From: Methylococcaceae bacterium UBA4132
Lineage (GTDB): Bacteria; Pseudomonadota; Gammaproteobacteria; Methylococcales; Methylomonadaceae
Direction: 5' to 3'
Length of the DNA: 7,623 nucleotides
NCBI GenBank assembly: GCA_002380945.1
Contig: DFWO01000174.1
Coordinates: 1 to 7,623, forward strand
Position numbers and translations under genes: made by a program. The notes below the pieces were generated by a model. That model was not told where the DNA came from. It ran no database searches and worked only from the letters and a program-made list of their open reading frames with translations. Position 1 is the first letter of the stretch. Each line of letters opens with the position of its first letter. Below, in pieces: positions 7,391-7,623 of the stretch.

Positions 7391-7623
7391 ACCTGAGTTC
7401 GAGCTAAAACTCATGAGAGTAAAGGCAACAAATCGTGCTGACGTAGATTCAAGGAAGGTTTTTTAGATTGATAAGCATAGGTGAGACAGTCGATGGCATT
7501 AACCAGAAAGTTGACGAGGGAACGATGACGAGAGTGTTCAAGGCTAAAGATATTTTTCAATTAATTGTTAATGGTTTCGATAAGGCTGCGTTTTTTGAGT
7601 ATAGCTAATACGATGTAAGTTGA
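7391..7623 (-). mobile_element. 3' end of an IS982-family insertion sequence (partial)
   Basis: The segment holds the C-terminal end of an IS982-type transposase followed, 8 bases past its stop, by GAACTCAGGT at the element edge. ACCTGAGTTCGAG at 7391-7403 resembles terminal inverted repeats I associate with this family, so the boundary is set there by inference. The other end and the target duplication are outside the window. The insertion sits just upstream of the SPFH regulatory region and may have separated it from former neighbours. Confidence 0.6.
7411..7623 (-). pseudogene. IS982-family transposase C-terminus, broken by an in-frame stop
   Basis: From the right edge the minus strand reads ILKKRSLIETINN, then TAA (7561-7563), then in the same frame LKNIFSLEHSRHRSLVNFLV and on through AYQSKKPSLNLRQHDLLPLLS to a TGA at 7411-7413. 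IS982 transposases carry a KR-(S/A)-LIE-(T/S)-IND-(Q/E)-LKN-I-x-x-IEHSRHRS run here, in which the Glu of LIE is thought to be the last acidic residue of the DDE triad. The TAA stands where Gln or Glu is expected, so a single CAA to TAA or GAA to TAA change explains it. Losing the last 49 residues probably inactivates the enzyme, but the upstream portion is not visible. A sequencing error is the main alternative. Confidence 0.8.

Overview
This 7.6 kb stretch looks like chromosomal DNA from a gammaproteobacterium with moderate to low GC. MutL carries the Pseudomonas-type C-terminal motifs, and there is a GNAT-fused acyl-CoA synthetase of the PatZ type. The overall flavour resembles sulfur- or methane-oxidising gammaproteobacteria (Thiotrichales or Methylococcales). 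That placement is an impression from protein sequence, not a search result.

Layout from left to right: (1) the N-terminal 355 codons of a glycogen phosphorylase on the minus strand, cut by the left edge; (2) a 192-bp AT-rich intergenic region from which glgP and mutL diverge; (3) a complete mutL on the plus strand; (4) a strong hairpin in the 55-bp gap between convergent mutL and the next gene; (5) a complete 893-aa Pat-like protein on the minus strand, with CoA-binding, succinyl-CoA-ligase-like, ATP-grasp and GNAT parts; (6) a 109-bp gap, then a membrane-anchored SPFH/band 7 protein on the minus strand; (7) an upstream region holding a 22-bp perfect palindrome; (8) the 3' end of an IS982-family insertion sequence whose transposase has an in-frame stop codon, running off the right edge.

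The genes do not form one obvious pathway. GlgP (glycogen breakdown) and the Pat-like protein (acetyl-CoA or acyl-CoA metabolism, or lysine acylation) both belong to central carbon metabolism or its control. MutL is DNA repair and the SPFH protein is a membrane scaffold. I see no defence system, CRISPR array, tRNA, rRNA or prophage. The points most worth a second look are the palindrome upstream of the SPFH gene, the asymmetric mutL/pat hairpin, the retained synthetase histidines in the Pat-like protein, and the broken IS982 transposase.
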